Shown here: piece after piece, positions 60,961 through 64,000 of the stretch
Numbering within the stretch: position 1 is the first letter of the stretch
Layout of the letters: every line of letters begins with the position of its first letter
Origin: NCEH01 sp043195095
Lineage (GTDB): Bacteria > Pseudomonadota > Alphaproteobacteria > Rhizobiales > Xanthobacteraceae
NCBI RefSeq assembly: GCF_043195095.1
Contig: NZ_JBAFWN010000001.1
DNA: 64,000 nucleotides
Reading direction: 5' to 3' (one strand)
Notes under the pieces: generated by a model
Told to the model about the DNA's origin: nothing
What the model saw: only the letters and a program-made list of their open reading frames with translations
The model's database searches: none
Made by a program: the position numbers and the translations under genes

Positions 60961-62667
60961 ATGCAAGCCGAGGAATACTTCGACTTCGTCGTCGTCGGCG
61001 CGGGGTCGTCAGGATGTGTGCTGGCCAATCGCCTCAGCGAAGACGGCAAAAGCCGCGTGGCGCTGGTAGAGGCTGGCCCCAGGGATTCCAATCCTTGGAT
61101 TCATGTACCGATCGGCTATGGGAAGACCATGTGGAACGACCGCCTCAACTGGCGCTTTCACACGGAACCTGAGCCGAACATGGGCGGACGCAGCATTTAT
61201 TGGCCGCGCGGCCGGGTGCTCGGCGGGTGCTCGTCCATCAACGGTCTGGTGGTGGTTCGCGGACAACGCGAGGATTATGACGGCTGGGTCGCGCGCGGCG
61301 CGAAAGGCTGGGGTTGGCAGGATGTGCTGCCCTATTTCAAGAAGCTGGAGGACAACCGCAGTTTCGCCGCCGATCCGCTGCACGGCGTCGGCGGTCCTGT
61401 CACCATCTCCTCCATTCCCCGCAAGCACGAATTGATCGAGGCGGTGAAAGCCGCCGGGCGCGCGCTCGGGGTGCCGGAAACGGACGATTTCAACGGCGCG
61501 AGCCAGGAAGGGGTCGGCTATTTCCAGCTCACCACCCGCAACGGCATGCGCGTGAGCGCGGCGAAAGCCTATCTCGCCCCGGCCCGGTCCCGTCCCAACC
61601 TCACCATCTTCACCGAGGCGCAGGCGCGTCGCGTGCTGTTCGAGGGCATGCGGGCGAGCGGGGTCGAGCTCAGCACCGCCGATGGAATCCGCACGCTGAA
61701 GGCACGGCGCGGGGTCATTCTTTCGGCGGGCGCGGTGCAGTCGCCGCAGGTGCTGATGCTCTCCGGCATCGGCCCGGCGGCGCACCTTCAGGAAAACGGC
61801 ATCGCGGTGAAGCTGGACAGCCCCGGCGTCGGCGGCAACTTGCAGGATCATCTGCAATTGCGCCTGCTCTATCGCTGCACCAAGCCCATCACCACCAATG
61901 ACGCGCTGAACTCGCTGGCCGGGCGGCTGCGCATGGGGCTGGAATATCTGCTGTTCCGCGGCGGCCCCTTGGCCATCGGCATCAACCAGGGCGGATTGTT
62001 CACGCGCGTCCTGCCGGAATCCGAGACCCCGGACATCCAGTTCCACATCGGCACGCTCTCCGCCGACATGGCCGGCGGCAAGGTGCACGACCATTCCGGC
62101 TTCACGCTTTCGGTGTGCCAGCTGCGGCCGGAAAGCACCGGCACCGTGCGCCTCGGCTCAGCCGATCCGCTCGCGGCGCCGAAGATCACCGCCAATTACC
62201 TCGCCACGGAGACCGACCGGCGCTGCGCGGTGGCAAGCCTGAAATTTGCCCGCGCGCTCGCCGCCACCGAGCCGCTGCGCAGCTATGTCGCCGAGGAAAA
62301 GCTTCCCGGCCCCTGCGTCACCGACGACGAAGGCCTGCTCGCCTTCGCCCGCGAATATGGCGCCACCATCTTCCACCCCGCCGGCACCTGCCGCATGGGT
62401 GCCGACGACGACCGCGATGCCGTGCTCGATGCGCGCCTGCGGGTGCGCGGCGTCGACGGGCTCTGGGTGGTGGACTGTTCCGTGATGCCGGCGGTCACGT
62501 CCGGCAACACCAATATTCCCGCGATCATGATCGGAGAAAAAGCCGCCGACATGATCCGCGAGGACGCGCTGAACAACAGCACAGGGCGAGACAACGCCCC
62601 AAAACAAACCAAGGACGGGAGGAAAACACCATGGCAGGACACGCAGCAGCTTCAAGCCGCGAGTTAA
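60961..62667 (+). CDS. GMC family FAD-dependent oxidoreductase (choline dehydrogenase-like)
   Basis: The 568-residue flavoenzyme has the FAD-binding start FDFVVVGAGSSGCVLANRLSEDG, the GMC signature 1 GRVLGGCSSINGLVVVRGQ, signature 2 GAVQSPQVLMLSGIG and the catalytic C-terminal FHPAGTCRMG...VDCSVMPAVTSGNTNIPAIMIGEKAAD. The active-site His/Asn pair is in place. It oxidises primary alcohols such as choline, PEG or aliphatic alcohols. The final 35 residues are a hydrophilic extension. Its end overlaps the MFS gene by 37 bases. Confidence 0.92.
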   Translation: MQAEEYFDFVVVGAGSSGCVLANRLSEDGKSRVALVEAGPRDSNPWIHVPIGYGKTMWNDRLNWRFHTEPEPNMGGRSIYWPRGRVLGGCSSINGLVVVRGQREDYDGWVARGAKGWGWQDVLPYFKKLEDNRSFAADPLHGVGGPVTISSIPRKHELIEAVKAAGRALGVPETDDFNGASQEGVGYFQLTTRNGMRVSAAKAYLAPARSRPNLTIFTEAQARRVLFEGMRASGVELSTADGIRTLKARRGVILSAGAVQSPQVLMLSGIGPAAHLQENGIAVKLDSPGVGGNLQDHLQLRLLYRCTKPITTNDALNSLAGRLRMGLEYLLFRGGPLAIGINQGGLFTRVLPESETPDIQFHIGTLSADMAGGKVHDHSGFTLSVCQLRPESTGTVRLGSADPLAAPKITANYLATETDRRCAVASLKFARALAATEPLRSYVAEEKLPGPCVTDDEGLLAFAREYGATIFHPAGTCRMGADDDRDAVLDARLRVRGVDGLWVVDCSVMPAVTSGNTNIPAIMIGEKAADMIREDALNNSTGRDNAPKQTKDGRKTPWQDTQQLQAAS

Positions 62668-63959
62668 GGCGGGTTGTCGGCGCCAGCCTTATCGGCGCAA
62701 CCATCGAATGGTATGACTTCTTTCTCTACGGCATCGCCGCGGGCATCGTCTTCAACAAGCTGTTCTTTCCCGGCGACGATCCGGTGGTGTCGATCCTGCT
62801 GGCCTACACCACGTTCGCCGTCGGCTTCGTGGCGCGGCCCATCGGCGGCCTGATCTTCGGCCATTTCGGCGACAAGCTCGGCCGCAAGACCATGCTCATC
62901 ATGACCTTGATGATCATGGGTGTCGCCACGGTGGCGATTGGCCTTCTGCCCACCTATGCGCAGATCGGCGTCGCCGCACCCATCCTGCTGCTGCTTCTGC
63001 GGGTCGCGCAGGGCATCGGCATCGGCGGGGAATGGGGTGGCGCGGTTCTGATGGCGTATGAATACGCGCCGGAAAACAAGCGCGGCCTCTATGCCTCGAT
63101 CCCGCAGATCGGCCTCGCGCTCGGCCTGTGCCTCGCCTCCGGCGTCACGGCGCTGATGTCCATGCTGCCCGACGAGCAATTCATGTCGTGGGGCTGGCGC
63201 ATCGGTTTCGTCGGCTCCATCGTGCTCATCGTGGTCGGCATGTATATCCGCCTCAAGGTGCACGAGACGCCCGAGTTCGAACTGGTGAAGGCCAACAACC
63301 AGGAAGCCACGATCCCGTTCTTCACGCTGCTGCGCGAATATCCCCGCAACGTGCTGCTGGGCATGGGCGTGCGCTATATCGACGGCGTGTTCTTCAACGT
63401 CTTCGCCGTGTTCTCCATCGTCTATCTGGCGAACTATGTGAAGGTGCCGCGCACGTCGACCCTGTGGCTGGTGACCGTGGCCGCATTCGTGATGGTGTTC
63501 ACCATTCCGATGTTCGGCCGGCTTTCCGATCGCTGGGGGCGTCCGCGCACCTATGCCGTTGGCTCGCTGCTGCTGGCGCTCTCGGTTTATCCGGCCTTCT
63601 GGCTGATGTCCTCGGGCTCCATGCCGCTGATCGCGCTCGGCATCGTGTTCCCGTTCGGGGTGCTCTACGCCATGTGCTACGGGCCGGAAGCGGCTTTGTT
63701 CTCGGATCTGTTCGACGCCCGGGTGCGCTATACCGGCATCTCCTTCGTCTACCAGTTCTCCGGCATCGTCGCGAGCGGCATCACCCCGATCATCGCCACC
63801 TATCTGCTCGCCCAGGGCAACGGCCTGCCGTGGCACGTGTGCGCCTACGTGGTGTTCGCAGCCATTATCAGCATGGTCTCCGCCATGGCGATCCGCGTGC
63901 CGGTGCCCGGCGCCCAGTCATCCACGCTCGCGCAGCGTTCGCCCCAAGGCGCGCGTTGA
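62631..63959 (+). CDS. MFS transporter, metabolite:proton symporter family (ShiA/ProP-like)
   Basis: The 442-residue permease has 12 predicted helices. It shows GASLIGATIEWYDFFLYGI, the A-motif GHFGDKLGRKTML, GIGIGGEWGGAVLMAYEYAP and the second-half motif RLSDRWGRPRTYA. These match the MHS family that takes up shikimate, alpha-ketoglutarate, proline/betaine or citrate. GGGAGG precedes ATG 62631 by nine bases. With the GMC enzyme it suggests uptake and oxidation of one alcohol or acid, under the IclR regulator. The 41 bases after it hold no recognised gene. Confidence 0.92.
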   Translation: MAGHAAASSRELRRVVGASLIGATIEWYDFFLYGIAAGIVFNKLFFPGDDPVVSILLAYTTFAVGFVARPIGGLIFGHFGDKLGRKTMLIMTLMIMGVATVAIGLLPTYAQIGVAAPILLLLLRVAQGIGIGGEWGGAVLMAYEYAPENKRGLYASIPQIGLALGLCLASGVTALMSMLPDEQFMSWGWRIGFVGSIVLIVVGMYIRLKVHETPEFELVKANNQEATIPFFTLLREYPRNVLLGMGVRYIDGVFFNVFAVFSIVYLANYVKVPRTSTLWLVTVAAFVMVFTIPMFGRLSDRWGRPRTYAVGSLLLALSVYPAFWLMSSGSMPLIALGIVFPFGVLYAMCYGPEAALFSDLFDARVRYTGISFVYQFSGIVASGITPIIATYLLAQGNGLPWHVCAYVVFAAIISMVSAMAIRVPVPGAQSSTLAQRSPQGAR

Positions 63960-64000
63960 AGGGCGCGCGCTGACCGACACGGACCCGAAGGCGGCGCAGC

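Overview
The window is chromosomal DNA, very GC-rich and densely coded, from an alphaproteobacterium of the order Hyphomicrobiales, most likely Xanthobacteraceae (a Xanthobacter, Azorhizobium or Ancylobacter relative). The order lptC-lptA-lptB-rpoN, a DUF1217 protein, EcfG-type stress promoters and a yellow/orange carotenoid locus support this; the genus is inference. A perfect 16-base parS site at 41209-41224 suggests the region lies near the replication origin.

Layout. 1-9.5 kb (minus strand): ubiE (cut by the left edge), a large transporter-fused hybrid histidine kinase, rpoN and the LPS transport genes lptB, lptA and lptC, then a short ribonuclease D. 9.9-14.5 kb: two secreted CVNH-domain proteins, ilvD, a CsbD stress protein, YggT and DUF167. 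14.5-16.9 kb: a small sugar-acid-like module (cupin, GntR regulator, dehydrogenase). 16.9-27.8 kb: a complete carotenoid locus. fni diverges from crtE-ABC ATPase-ABC permease-crtZ-crtW, which converges on crtY-crtI-crtB-crtX. Together these could make ketolated, hydroxylated and glycosylated carotenoids, with a co-transcribed ABC exporter. 28-35.8 kb: an ABC importer with an acyl-CoA-dehydrogenase-like oxidase (probably sulfur scavenging), a KGG stress protein, and an FtsX-type ABC/DUF3299 locus. 35.9-48.5 kb: alkaline phosphatase, an AraC regulator facing a dehydrogenase-thiolase pair, parS, DUF1217, a Pif1-like helicase, adenosine kinase, glmM, an outer-membrane barrel and two tandem receiver proteins.

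49.0-59.4 kb (minus strand): eleven tightly coupled genes. In order of transcription they encode a HAD phosphatase, class III aminotransferase, arginase-like ureohydrolase, SMR-type transporter, alpha/beta hydrolase, BioF2/FemAB-like acyltransferase, second SMR-type transporter, DUF2147 protein, sensor kinase, sigma-54 activator and MipA/OmpV outer-membrane protein. A textbook sigma-54 promoter lies 29-46 bases upstream of the first start codon, with an inverted repeat about 100 bases above the expected transcription start that could be the activator site. This is the best candidate for an undescribed system: a self-regulated operon apparently making and moving an amine- or guanidine-derived envelope molecule.

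60-64 kb: an IclR regulator divergent from a GMC oxidoreductase and an MFS transporter.

Across the window three near-identical EcfG promoters (GGAAC-N16-CGTT) precede csbD, the KGG gene and the tandem receivers, placing these three units in the general stress response. I saw no tRNA, rRNA, CRISPR array or insertion sequence.
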